A stretch of 64,000 nucleotides of DNA from Bdellovibrionota bacterium (GCA_963170155.1 CAUJGP010000023.1:1-64000), one strand, 5' to 3'. Counted from the first letter of the stretch, positions 8,276 to 15,788 are shown. Notes: generated from the letters alone by a model not told the origin. Made by a program: numbers and translations.

Positions 8276-8303
8276 TGATCGGAGTGAGTGTAAAAACCTT
8301 GAG
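8276..8303 (-). promoter_or_regulatory. Sigma-28 (FliA)-like promoter for flagellin
   Basis: Read on the minus strand, CAAGGTTT, a 10-base spacer and TCCGATCA resemble the flagellar consensus TAAAGTTT / N11 / GCCGATAA (6 of 8 matches in each box, spacing one short). The predicted transcript start is 80-90 bases before the flagellin ATG. It was identified by eye only. Confidence 0.35.
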
Positions 8304-8447
8304 CGTTTTTTTCAAAAAATAATAAATCTGGACAAACGTTGAGAGCGAAAAGGATGTGATAGAGTTCTGATCTTCTTAAGAGAGGGTTATAAAACTCCTA
8401 ATAAAGCTTTCTTTCAAGGGCACTCTAAGACCCTGTAAAAAGATACT

Positions 8448-9443
8448 TTATTTTGAGCTATTTTTTTGAAACTCCCTATGAAGTAAATTGAAGACAATAA
8501 AACTAGTCGCTATTGTTATGACAGGATGATTCATCCATTGAGATTGCGAAGGTTCAGAGTATGAAGGTTTTTTTGAAAAATCAGAGAAATCTAAATGAGG
8601 GTTAAAAAACGAAGTGGAAGGGTGAATTTTCTGTTTTGAAACAGTATTGATGCAGGAAGAATTAAATAGTACTTTTATAGAATCTGGAGTTTCAAAAGAG
8701 TTATTTTCCCATGAGGTTTTTTGGCATGTTCCTGTAATAATCTTTATTTTCGGAATTGGTTTTATCTCTTTACCGAGTCCCCATTGGACAAAGGGTTGGT
8801 AGGTATTTGATATATAGGCAATGTGGTAATAGAGGTTAGGATGAAATTGAATAGTTTTTAAGTGCTCATGTTTCACTAAAAAGCCATTAATATAAAGTTC
8901 ATCGTCTTTTCGATGAAGTTCGATTGGGGAATATAAGATTCCAGGATATTTTTCTGCACCTTCTCGGAGAGTTTTTGATTGTAGAGGGTTATTCCATGGA
9001 TTTATTTCATCACTTATAGATTCTTGAGGGGTATTGAGAGAGCCTTCTGTTTTTAAGATACTTAAAAGAAGGGATTTTTTGATGGGGCTTAAGAAACCAT
9101 TCGTTAATTCTTCTACGAGAGAATAAAAGTTTTCCTCTGATGCTTTATTTATGAAATCCAAATAAGAGAGTGAGTTTTTTGAAGACTTTATCGAATCAGA
9201 ATCGAAGGGCTCTTGATGGAAGAGAGTGAACTTATAAATGAAGTCTTTTGTTATCGTGCCGTACATTGATTTCCAATACTGAGCGAAGCTGATAGCATCA
9301 GAATTTTGTTTAAAGTAATTCTTACAGCTTTCTTCTGTCGTACTTTCATGGCAAACAAGAATAAAAGAAAAAGTCTGACCTTTTAGGGTCACTGATACAA
9401 AAAAAAGAATGCTTAGAGTAAAAAATATTAAAACTCTTCTCAT
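8448..9443 (-). CDS. Exported protein of unknown function, last gene of the pilus cluster
   Basis: The 331-residue protein's family is not recognised. An N-terminal signal or anchor (RRVLIFFTLSILFFVSVTLKGQ) is followed by a long polar region with several cysteines (SFILVCHES, ESCKNYF, TGTCQKTSW, NSSCINTV), suggesting disulfides in the periplasm, and a hydrophobic segment near the C-terminus (TIATSFIVFNLL) that could be a membrane anchor. The start ATG overlaps the upstream stop as ATGA, so it is translationally coupled to the CpaB-like gene and probably belongs to the Tad/Flp-type assembly machinery. No catalytic motif is visible. Confidence 0.6.
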   Translation of the reverse strand: MRRVLIFFTLSILFFVSVTLKGQTFSFILVCHESTTEESCKNYFKQNSDAISFAQYWKSMYGTITKDFIYKFTLFHQEPFDSDSIKSSKNSLSYLDFINKASEENFYSLVEELTNGFLSPIKKSLLLSILKTEGSLNTPQESISDEINPWNNPLQSKTLREGAEKYPGILYSPIELHRKDDELYINGFLVKHEHLKTIQFHPNLYYHIAYISNTYQPFVQWGLGKEIKPIPKIKIITGTCQKTSWENNSFETPDSIKVLFNSSCINTVSKQKIHPSTSFFNPHLDFSDFSKKPSYSEPSQSQWMNHPVITIATSFIVFNLLHREFQKNSSK

Positions 9444-10054
9444 AGGGGATCTTTCGTTTGGATGCGTGGAGAACGAGAGGTTTTTTCTTTTTTGATTTTT
9501 TCCGATGATGGCAAATTTTCTTTGTTAGTGGGCTGAGCATCAGGTCTTTGTATTACAGCAAAGACAGGAAGCGATAGTCGTTGAATCAATTTGCGAGATT
9601 CTTCAGGTACGAGAGCTCCAAATAATTTTTGATTGTTGGGAGCTCTAATAATTTTTAGGTGTGTGGCGATAAGCAGATTTTGATGAGGTTTATTGTGCCT
9701 TTGATTTTCTTCGGCTTCGAAAACGGGGTGTGCTGGCATTGCTTCATATAGGTCGACCATCCCATATTGACCTATGAGAGGATCAATAGCGTCGGCATTT
9801 GCAAGTTGGAGGGTTACTAAAACAAATCCTTTAGGAACAAAAGTGTCTAGAGAGGGTGATTTTGTGGTAGAAATCGAGGTTGATGGTATGGGTGTTGATG
9901 AGCGATGATCATTTGGAAAAGAGTCCGAGTTATTTTTCAATAAAGAAATGATCCCCATCAATACTAAAACGCCTAGAATCCAATAAGGTTTTTCGGGATC
10001 GAGTATTCTTTCTTTTATTTTTTGTGCTAATTGAATCAGTTTTTTCAAATTCAT
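9440..10054 (-). CDS. CpaB/RcpC-like pilus assembly protein
   Basis: The 204-residue protein has a single membrane anchor (WILGVLVLMGIISLL, about 25-40), a Ser/Thr/Pro-rich spacer and a domain reading PKGFVLVTLQLANADAI, GQYGMVDLYEA and VPEESRKLIQRLSLPVFAVI. This recalls the SAF/RcpC region of CpaB proteins, which sit in the periplasm of Tad (Flp) pilus systems and associate with the outer-membrane secretin. The ATG at 10054 has a GAGG site 6 bases upstream but lies inside the preceding reading frame, overlapping it by 125 bases. It ends in a Lys/Ser/Arg-rich tail. The assignment is moderate and rests on domain resemblance and context. Confidence 0.55.
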   Translation of the reverse strand: MNLKKLIQLAQKIKERILDPEKPYWILGVLVLMGIISLLKNNSDSFPNDHRSSTPIPSTSISTTKSPSLDTFVPKGFVLVTLQLANADAIDPLIGQYGMVDLYEAMPAHPVFEAEENQRHNKPHQNLLIATHLKIIRAPNNQKLFGALVPEESRKLIQRLSLPVFAVIQRPDAQPTNKENLPSSEKIKKEKTSRSPRIQTKDPL

Positions 10055-10232
10055 ATTTTACCTCATGTTTTGGATAGAAGTTTCTTATGCGTTTTTGATC
10101 AACCTCTAGGTGACTCCATAAATATCCTATGAGGCTCATAAAAAGTGTGATAGTCAGAACGGTTTCTAATAAAGTCTGTCCTCGTACAGAATGGGTAACC
10201 AGGGGGCCTCCTTTTTTAAGGTTGCTGAGCAT
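9930..10232 (-). CDS. Small prepilin-like (TadE/pseudopilin type) protein
   Basis: A 100-residue frame contains VRG/QTLLETVLTITLFMSLIGYL, a short basic leader, Gly, then a hydrophobic helix with Glu at position +5: the prepilin-peptidase signature of TadE/Flp pseudopilins. An AAGGAGG lies 4 bases before a CTG codon at 10202, which would give an 8-residue leader before the Gly, whereas the ATG at 10232 has only a weak site; the CTG may be the true start. The frame overlaps the upstream gene by 67 bases (37 from the CTG) and the downstream gene by 125 bases, so its last 42 residues are dual-coded. The C-terminal part could be artefactual if a frameshift exists. Confidence 0.5.
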   Translation of the reverse strand: MLSNLKKGGPLVTHSVRGQTLLETVLTITLFMSLIGYLWSHLEVDQKRIRNFYPKHEVKYEFEKTDSISTKNKRKNTRSRKTLLDSRRFSIDGDHFFIEK

Positions 10233-10927
10233 TGTCCTTTAAATTTTTGGGGCCAAGGATCCCAGTTGCTAAAGTGAGATTTAGTTTTTAATTGATAGGT
10301 CCAAAAAAGAGTTAAGCTTTGTATTTGTTCAAAATTTTCTTTAAATTGAAAATAAGGTTTATTAAATAGTGGTGATGTTTTGAGTTCAATGGAAGGATTG
10401 GGACTCATTTTTTCATAAATATTTATATCGCTTATATCAATAAATGCATCCAATTTATGTTGGTATCTCTCAAAGAGACTTTGTAATTCTTCTTTTCCTT
10501 TTTTCAGATGGTTCCGTGAAAGTTGTAAAAGGTTATGAATAGAATTCGAAGCTTTTGTTTCTTCTGCAATGGATGGTAATAGATGGTTTTGATTCCGTGG
10601 CATTGAATGCATTTTAGTCGCCATTCTTGAGTGGTTTAGTTTCATTATTTGTTGAATGGCCTTGGATGCTTGAGCCTGTGCGGCCAGCAGCTCTCGGCGA
10701 CAGATTTGATGCAGATGGCTTTTCATCTCAACTTGAATAATTTTAGCATAAATATAAAAAATTACGGTTAAGATCAGTGGTAAAAGAAGGCATAAAAATA
10801 CAAGGGCGTAACCAGAATTTGATGCATGATTTTGAGATCTAAGTGTAGATAGTTTTTCATAAAAATAAAAGCAGAGCTTATTTTTTAGCGAAAAATAGAT
10901 GAAGTTTTTTAAATAAAAATACTTCAT
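10166..10927 (-). CDS. TadG-like membrane-anchored pilus protein
   Basis: This 253-residue protein has one strong membrane segment (GYALVFLCLLLPLILTVIFYIY, about residues 39-60) following a basic stretch, then a long helical periplasmic region, as in TadG/TadE-type minor pilins. ATG 10927 overlaps the TadE-like stop as ATGA. It lacks a detectable von Willebrand A domain, which longer TadG proteins carry. The N-terminal 35 residues are unusually rich in Tyr/Phe/Lys, and an internal start could be used. The role is inferred from topology and position between two prepilin-like genes. Confidence 0.5.
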   Translation of the reverse strand: MKYFYLKNFIYFSLKNKLCFYFYEKLSTLRSQNHASNSGYALVFLCLLLPLILTVIFYIYAKIIQVEMKSHLHQICRRELLAAQAQASKAIQQIMKLNHSRMATKMHSMPRNQNHLLPSIAEETKASNSIHNLLQLSRNHLKKGKEELQSLFERYQHKLDAFIDISDINIYEKMSPNPSIELKTSPLFNKPYFQFKENFEQIQSLTLFWTYQLKTKSHFSNWDPWPQKFKGQCSATLKKEAPWLPILYEDRLY

Positions 10928-11313
10928 TGACGCTCTCTGATTTGAATTGTTTTCCAGTGAAAGTTTTTAAGAACTTTAAATTCAGCATAGTAACTTTCGG
11001 ATAGTTTATATATTTTTGTTTGGCCAAGAAATGGAGCGTTTTGAATATGCTTTTGAGCTTCAAGGAGGCAATAATCAATGTTTTTATTTTTTTTAAATGT
11101 TTTTTCACAAATCAGAGCTTCATGTAATGTATGCTCTGTGACGACAGTCCAAATTTGTTCGTAGAGAAAAAATAGAAAAAAACCGACTATGGATAGAAAT
11201 AAGGGAAGAGTTAAGATTGTCTCATAAAGAGCTTGTCCTTTTGCTTTACAAGGGTTTTGTATTTTGCAGTATTGTTCCCATAGAGTGAGGATCCATTTAT
11301 TCTTAAATGCCAT
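10924..11313 (-). CDS. TadE-like minor pilin
   Basis: The 129-residue protein carries AKG/QALYETILTLPLFLSIVGFF (about residues 24-45): basic leader, Gly cleavage position, Glu at +5 and a hydrophobic helix, as expected for substrates of the TadV-type prepilin peptidase. The C-terminal part contains two cysteines (ALICEKTF, YCLLEA) and is predicted periplasmic. Its ATG overlaps the pilin stop as TAATG, and its own stop overlaps the next gene as ATGA, so expression is coupled along the cluster. It is likely a minor pilin or pilus-base component of a Tad/Flp system. Confidence 0.6.
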   Translation of the reverse strand: MAFKNKWILTLWEQYCKIQNPCKAKGQALYETILTLPLFLSIVGFFLFFLYEQIWTVVTEHTLHEALICEKTFKKNKNIDYCLLEAQKHIQNAPFLGQTKIYKLSESYYAEFKVLKNFHWKTIQIRERQ

Positions 11314-11573
11314 TACTTTTTAACCCCCGCATTGGCACCTTTCATATAATCATGGAGATCACGTGTTTGTACCTGATCAACTTGCACTTTGATGGGTGAA
11401 ATACTTCTGGATGAGTCTCCGGCAAGGGCTTTAGAAATATTGGCAAAATGCACATTGATATTGGTGCCAACGGCTTTGACCATTCCAATTGTTGTTACTG
11501 CGATGAGGGCAACAATAATGAGATATTCAATGAGTGATTGACCGCGAGAGCAACAGACTAAAAAAAGCTTCAT
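11313..11573 (-). CDS. flp: Flp-type major pilin
   Basis: The 86-residue prepilin begins MKLFLVCCSRG/QSLIEYLIIVALIAVT: a short leader, Gly, the canonical Flp motif with Glu at +5 and Tyr at +6, and a hydrophobic polymerisation helix. The tail after residue 40 is polar and would face outward. Tad/Flp pili mediate adhesion; in Bdellovibrio-like predators several flp genes occur. It is the first gene of the cluster with GGAG 7 bases before the ATG, but that site is partly inside a small hairpin (11582-11600). The ATPase, secretin and prepilin peptidase genes of the system are not in the window. Confidence 0.8.
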   Translation of the reverse strand: MKLFLVCCSRGQSLIEYLIIVALIAVTTIGMVKAVGTNINVHFANISKALAGDSSRSISPIKVQVDQVQTRDLHDYMKGANAGVKK

Positions 11574-11581
11574 AGTGATTC

Positions 11582-11600
11582 TCCATCCCTAGGTGATGGA
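11582..11600 (-). promoter_or_regulatory. Hairpin covering the pilin ribosome-binding site
   Basis: On the minus strand TCCATC-ACCTAGG-GATGGA forms a 6-base stem whose 3' arm contains the GGA of the GGAG ribosome site (11581-11584) of the flp pilin. Opening of this hairpin could control pilin translation. Function is inferred from geometry only. Confidence 0.35.
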
Positions 11601-11669
11601 AGATAGCCTATGCAAGCCTTGTACTTATTTTAAAAGAGAGATTATTAAAATATAGATCCGGGGAGTCCG

Positions 11670-11957
11670 TTATTTGGATTTTGATTTAGCTTTAATAGAT
11701 TTATCATCTTTGGCTTTTATTTCTACAGCCGTCGCTTTAGCTTCTTTTGTTTCCTTGGTTTTTTTGAGCTTTCTGGTGGTAATAATTTGATCTAAAATAT
11801 CATAAGCTTCTTTTTGAAGGTCATTTTCAAAAATAAAACGATAAAAACCTTCAATTTCAGGGCTTTGGCGAAATTTCTTGATGGACGTTGGGATTCCTTC
11901 TGATTGTACAAAATCAATGGAGCTTCCATCTTTCGAAAGTTTTACCTTATCAGCCAC
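11670..11957 (-). CDS. Small cytoplasmic protein with Lys/Ala-rich tail
   Basis: The chosen start is GTG 11957, preceded by TTGAGGAGG at 5 bases; the upstream in-frame ATG at 12011 has no ribosome site. The 95-residue product is not assigned to a family. Residues 1-55 look globular (SSIDFVQSEGIPTSIKKF, GFYRFIFENDLQKEAYDIL), and the last 40 residues are a highly charged Lys/Ala/Glu tail like those of nucleic-acid-binding small proteins. It has no signal peptide. It is transcribed alone between the pilin cluster and arfB. Confidence 0.6.
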   Translation of the reverse strand: MADKVKLSKDGSSIDFVQSEGIPTSIKKFRQSPEIEGFYRFIFENDLQKEAYDILDQIITTRKLKKTKETKEAKATAVEIKAKDDKSIKAKSKSK

Positions 11958-12084
11958 TGTAACCTCCTCAATAGTTATGCTAGGATTCCTGTTAATAAAA
12001 AAGCATAACATAGTGATATATAAGAAGGCATGATAAATCGCAATGGTTTTATTATTCGGTGGGTGTTGCAGAACTCAAAAAATT

Positions 12085-12288
12085 TCATTGATTTACTCGA
12101 GTTTCAATAGATTCTAGAAGATTTGCCCACCTGTTTAATTTGGATCGTGGAGAGAAGTTCTTCTCAGTAGACGTATGACTCAGTATTTGAAGGCTTTCAC
12201 TCTTTTTTATGGTTATTGTAGATCGTGTGACTGTGTTATTGAAATAGACACCTAATTGATTGGCATAAAAGAGAAAATGAAGGATCAA
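12085..12288 (-). CDS. Possible small ORF, unknown
   Basis: A 67-residue minus-strand frame starts with TTG and lacks a ribosome site; a start further in is possible. The C-terminal part (SPRSKLNRWANLLESIETRV) has plausible protein composition, but no family is recognised and nothing confirms expression. It diverges from arfB, whose ATG is 3 bases beyond its start. Treat it as tentative. Confidence 0.2.
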   Translation of the reverse strand: MILHFLFYANQLGVYFNNTVTRSTITIKKSESLQILSHTSTEKNFSPRSKLNRWANLLESIETRVNQ

Positions 12289-12290
12289 GG

Positions 12291-12722
12291 ATGAGAATAA
12301 TTAAAATTAATTCTAAACTGGAAATACCTGAGATCGAAATGGAATGGTCTTATGTTCGTAGTTCTGGGCCAGGAGGACAAAATGTGAATCGTACGAACTC
12401 TTGTGTTGTGCTTCGTTGGAACTTCAAAGAGAGCCAGAGTTTACAGCAAATTCCTTTATCGTCGACGACTCTTGAAAAATTGCAAAGAATATCAACAAAA
12501 GAGGGGGATATTCTTATTCGATCTCAAACCTTTCGTGATCAAGAGAGAAATTATCACGAATGCATAGATAAATTTATCAAACTCTTAACTCAAGTGTTTC
12601 ATATTCCAAAAAGAAGAATATCGACAAAGCCCACTCAAACGAGTAAGAAAAAACGATTGCAATCAAAAAAATTGCATTCAGAAAAAAAGAATCTTCGTCG
12701 TCAAAAAAGATTTGATGAATAA
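12291..12722 (+). CDS. arfB: Release-factor-like ribosome rescue hydrolase (ArfB/YaeJ type)
   Basis: The 143-residue protein carries the GGQ peptidyl-tRNA hydrolysis motif within SSGPGGQNVNRTNS (about residues 24-37) and lacks the codon-recognition domain of full release factors. The basic C-terminus (TSKKKRLQSKKLHSEKKNLR) matches the ArfB tail that enters the empty mRNA channel of stalled ribosomes. It therefore releases nascent chains from ribosomes without a stop codon. ATG 12291 follows AAGGATCAAGG. folD starts 48 bases later on the same strand, so they may be co-transcribed. A related family member (class I RF-like PrfH) is less likely given the tail. Confidence 0.85.
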   Translation: MRIIKINSKLEIPEIEMEWSYVRSSGPGGQNVNRTNSCVVLRWNFKESQSLQQIPLSSTTLEKLQRISTKEGDILIRSQTFRDQERNYHECIDKFIKLLTQVFHIPKRRISTKPTQTSKKKRLQSKKLHSEKKNLRRQKRFDE

Positions 12723-12770
12723 TTTATGACACTGTAAAAATTGAAAAATGACTTTAAGGAGATTCGTTTT

Positions 12771-13634
12771 ATGCTCATTTTAGATGGAAAAGCAGTTGCG
12801 CAAAAAATGAAATCTATAATAGCTGTCAGAGCGCTTGAATTTGCAAAGCAAGTTGGCAGAAAGCCAGGTCTTGGTGTTATTATTGTTGGAGAAGATCCTG
12901 CGAGCCATGTTTATGTTAAAAATAAGGAGATGGCCTGTCAGGCCGTTCATTTCCACTCTATTCGTCTTCAACTTCCTAGCTCCACTACAAAAGAAGAGCT
13001 TCTTCAAGCCATTCAAAAAATGAATCAGAACGAACTGGTCGATGCTTTTTTGGTTCAAATGCCACTGCCCCCACATTTATCGTCAGAGATTATTTTAGAT
13101 GCTATTGACCCATTGAAAGATGCTGATGGGTTGCACCCTATAAATATGGGGTATTTGTGGGTGAACCGACAAAGAGTCGCCCCTTGCACTCCTTGGGGCG
13201 TGATAAAAATTTTAGACCATTATCAGATTCCTATTAAGGGTCAATCATGCGTCGTTGTTGGTCGTAGCCAAATCGTTGGGCGTCCAATGGCACATTTATT
13301 AACAATGGCCGATGGCACAGTGACATTATGTCATAGTCGTACTCCCAATTTGCGAGAAAAAACCCGACAGGCTGATATTATTGTGGTGGCTGCAGGACAA
13401 CGGCATCTTTTAGGCTCCGATGATTTTAAAAAAGGGGCAACCATTATCGATGTTGGGATTCACGGCTCAGGTCAAGGCAAAGGTGTTACAGGAGATGTCC
13501 GTTTTTCTGAGCTTGAAGGACATGTGGCTGCCGCGACTCCAGTTCCTGGCGGAGTGGGGCCCATGACCATTGCTTGTTTACTTGAGAATACTTTGATCTT
13601 AGCCCAACACAATAAAAACATTATAATAAACTAA
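12771..13634 (+). CDS. folD: Methylenetetrahydrofolate dehydrogenase / cyclohydrolase
   Basis: The 287-residue bifunctional enzyme interconverts 5,10-methylene-THF, methenyl-THF and 10-formyl-THF in one-carbon metabolism. ATG 12771 is preceded by AAGGAG; a TTG start 30 bases upstream would add an atypical extension. Visible are the catalytic block YVKNKEMAC, the dinucleotide loop VVVGRSQIVGRPMAHLL and the C-terminal signature TPVPGGVGPMT. Length is normal. It is cytosolic and likely dimeric. It supplies formyl groups for initiator tRNA and purines. Confidence 0.95.
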   Translation: MLILDGKAVAQKMKSIIAVRALEFAKQVGRKPGLGVIIVGEDPASHVYVKNKEMACQAVHFHSIRLQLPSSTTKEELLQAIQKMNQNELVDAFLVQMPLPPHLSSEIILDAIDPLKDADGLHPINMGYLWVNRQRVAPCTPWGVIKILDHYQIPIKGQSCVVVGRSQIVGRPMAHLLTMADGTVTLCHSRTPNLREKTRQADIIVVAAGQRHLLGSDDFKKGATIIDVGIHGSGQGKGVTGDVRFSELEGHVAAATPVPGGVGPMTIACLLENTLILAQHNKNIIIN

Positions 13635-13686
13635 CTTTATTGAGCTATAAGATTCATTTTAACTTTATAATATAAGCCGTAGTTAT

Positions 13687-14301
13687 TTATTTGTTAGATT
13701 CGACGGGTGTCTTTTTTATCGCAGGAAATTTTAATAAGGCTGTTCCTACAGGTCCCGTAAATATCAATTCGGTATTGAAATGTTCTATTTGATTTACTGG
13801 TATTTCGAAGGTGATAACGTAGGGGTAGCTCCATTGATTATAATGAGGATAAAGGTTTTTAATTTCAATTGGAAGTAAGCTCAATTTTTTGGGAGCTCCA
13901 ACGAACTCTTTCCCTTCAACTTTAAGTACAACTTTCCATAGAGTGTCTGTCCGTGCAAGATTGCTTGTTTTTTTGTCTGGTGTGAAAAAGCTGACGAAAA
14001 CTTCGGTTTTTTCATTGGCATTCTTTTGTTTTAATTCGAGCTCGCTTTGGTATTTGGATTTATCCCACCGGAATAAGGTAGCTTGTCTTAATAGCTGGGC
14101 TTCGGAGACATGAGAGTTGATAAGGGTGGCATGAACTTCTAAAACATTATAAGGGCCATCATATTTTTGAACATGAGCTGAATAATCTTCTGTGGTTTTC
14201 TCGTATTGGTTTTCAGACATGGAGAACGTGGTAGAGGTATCGGGGGAGCTGGCGCAGCCGAGCAGTAATTGTGCTAGTATAAACAACGAAAATTTAAACA
14301 T
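13687..14301 (-). CDS. Lipoprotein, unknown function
   Basis: ATG 14301 (MFKFSLFILAQLLLGC) follows GAGGAG; the in-frame ATG at 14313 lies upstream of that site. A type II signal peptide with lipobox LLGC anchors it by lipid; Ala at +2 favours outer-membrane sorting under the usual rule. The mature 190-residue domain is beta-rich with no recognised family (HATLINSHVSEAQLL, DTLWKVVLKVEGKEFVG, YVITFEIP). It is convergent with folD and preceded by two palindromes at 14315-14430. Its role is unknown. Confidence 0.7.
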   Translation of the reverse strand: MFKFSLFILAQLLLGCASSPDTSTTFSMSENQYEKTTEDYSAHVQKYDGPYNVLEVHATLINSHVSEAQLLRQATLFRWDKSKYQSELELKQKNANEKTEVFVSFFTPDKKTSNLARTDTLWKVVLKVEGKEFVGAPKKLSLLPIEIKNLYPHYNQWSYPYVITFEIPVNQIEHFNTELIFTGPVGTALLKFPAIKKTPVESNK

Positions 14302-14314
14302 GACACTCCTCATT

Positions 14315-14430
14315 GATCTTATATGTAAGATCTATTGGATATAAAATCCATCTTTGTTGCTTTGTCCATGTCTCATCTTATTAGGAATGATCCATGCCTT
14401 TGCTTAATTTGGATTCAAGCGCATTGAATC
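14315..14430 (-). repeat. Two palindromes upstream of the lipoprotein gene
   Basis: GATCTTA-TATG-TAAGATC (14315-14332) and GATTCAA-GCGCA-TTGAATC (14412-14430) are perfect 7-base inverted repeats about 80 bases apart in the divergent gap 14302-14686. Both could be operators for a dimeric regulator; the second is followed by TGGATTTTTT on the plus strand, so it might also terminate plus-strand transcripts. Nothing else is seen in this gap. Confidence 0.3.
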
Positions 14431-14686
14431 TGGATTTTTTTCAAATATGCTCTTAAACGCTTTTAAAATTATTTCCTTTAGCCTAGAGTTCGTCAAATAA
14501 CATTTTTCTTAGTTCTTATTGTGCTTCTTTAGGATCGGTTTCTCAGGGTGGGGCTTACTTTCATTGATTATAGAATTTATTCTTAAGCAAATCCTCACCA
14601 AGCCACGATAAAGGCAGGTATTGTAGTTTTTAAAATAAGGTTTGGATTCGTTATTTAGCTGTAATTTTGAGAAGGAATCAAAGAGT

Positions 14687-15532
14687 ATGAAAAAAAATCG
14701 AGGACGGTTCGCCCATGGCTTTTCTAAGGTGAAGAAGGGCGATCGTGAAAGCTCTAGGGGATTAGGTGAATCTAAGGTCAGGCCATTGGAGCAACGTATT
14801 TCTGTAAGGATTTCAATAGGCATACATGCTGTTAGAGAGGCTTTAAAGGTTCGCTCCTCTGAAATTATCAAGTTGATTATTCGAAAGGGTTGGGAGTCTT
14901 CGAAAGATCTCACAGAGCTTGTTTATGAGGCTAAGCGATACCAAGTAACTGTGGAAGAGAGAGTCCCAGAAGCTTTGGATCGTATAGGAGCCCATAATCA
15001 AGGGGTGGCTTGTGAAATAAAGGATACATTTAAGAGCCTAGAGATAGAGAATTTTGGTACGGGAGCGTCTTCGATCGTATTGCTTTTAGATGGCGTAGAG
15101 GATCCTCATAATTTGGGGGCAATACTACGAACAGCATGGCTGATGGGGGTAGAATTGGTTATTTTGCCCACAGATAAGGCTGTAGGGCTAACTCCCACTG
15201 TTCATAAAATCTCTTGTGGTGGAGTGGAGCATGTTCCTGTTTTGCAGGTGCCTAGTTTAAGTTCAGCCATGGAAAGTTTGAAAAAAAGAGGGTTTTGGAT
15301 TTATGGCTTATCAGCTTCAGGCTCAAAAACAATTCGTCAATTGAGAATTTCGAATAAGGTTGGTTGGGTTTTAGGAGCAGAAGATAAGGGAATTCGAAGA
15401 GTCATTGAAAAGGGCTGCGACGATTTAGTTTCTATTCCTCAGCTTGATAATGCAGCCAGCTACAATGTATCGGTGGCCGCGGGAATCACTTTGTATGAGA
15501 CTCTCCAGCAATTCAGCTCTGAAAAAGTTTAA
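14687..15532 (+). CDS. rlmB: 23S rRNA 2'-O-ribose methyltransferase, RlmB/TrmH type
   Basis: The 281-residue SPOUT methyltransferase has three knot motifs: LLDGVEDPHNLGAILRTA, GWVLGAEDKGIRR and SIPQLDNAASYNVSVAAG. An N-terminal L30e-like RNA-binding domain (GIHAVREALKVRSSEI) is preceded by about 40 basic residues. These features fit RlmB, which methylates G2251 in the peptidyl-transferase centre; TrmH or RlmN-like targets cannot be excluded by eye. Start ATG 14687 (MKKNRGRF) follows GAAGGAA; the TTG at 14642 has no site. It stands directly before the tRNA-tuf operon. Confidence 0.85.
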   Translation: MKKNRGRFAHGFSKVKKGDRESSRGLGESKVRPLEQRISVRISIGIHAVREALKVRSSEIIKLIIRKGWESSKDLTELVYEAKRYQVTVEERVPEALDRIGAHNQGVACEIKDTFKSLEIENFGTGASSIVLLLDGVEDPHNLGAILRTAWLMGVELVILPTDKAVGLTPTVHKISCGGVEHVPVLQVPSLSSAMESLKKRGFWIYGLSASGSKTIRQLRISNKVGWVLGAEDKGIRRVIEKGCDDLVSIPQLDNAASYNVSVAAGITLYETLQQFSSEKV

Positions 15533-15550
15533 CTTTTTTGTGAGAATCCT

Positions 15551-15579
15551 TTGACTCTTGAAAAAAATCTCCATAGAAC
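15551..15579 (+). promoter_or_regulatory. Sigma-70-type promoter for the tRNA-tuf operon
   Basis: TTGACT, a 17-base spacer and TAGAAC lie 210 bases before the first tRNA. A second TTGACA at 15636-15641 lacks a convincing -10, and a TATAAT at 15618 lacks a -35. The gap 15533-15788 otherwise holds no gene. Confidence 0.35.
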
Positions 15580-15788
15580 ACTCAATCTAAGTCAACAATT
15601 TAAAATTATCATTAAAGTATAATGCCAATTAAAGGTTGACAGCTTTGAACCCAGAAGAATCTGCTTTTTAAGAAGCTAAAGCCCGCTAAGGCCATAGAGA
15701 TTTTGAAGGGATTAATAAGGCATGGGTTTAATAGAGTCTATCTTTAGTTGGTGTAGAGATTTGGTGTAAGTGAATAGTTGTTGTTAGG

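Noticed and set aside
14509-14913. Minus-strand ORF of 134 codons
   Set aside because: It covers the leader and 5' part of rlmB, has no ribosome site and no family resemblance; a shadow of the real gene.
15618-15623. TATAAT as -10 box of the tRNA operon
   Set aside because: No acceptable -35 hexamer at 16-18 bases upstream; the TTGACT/TAGAAC pair at 15551 is better.
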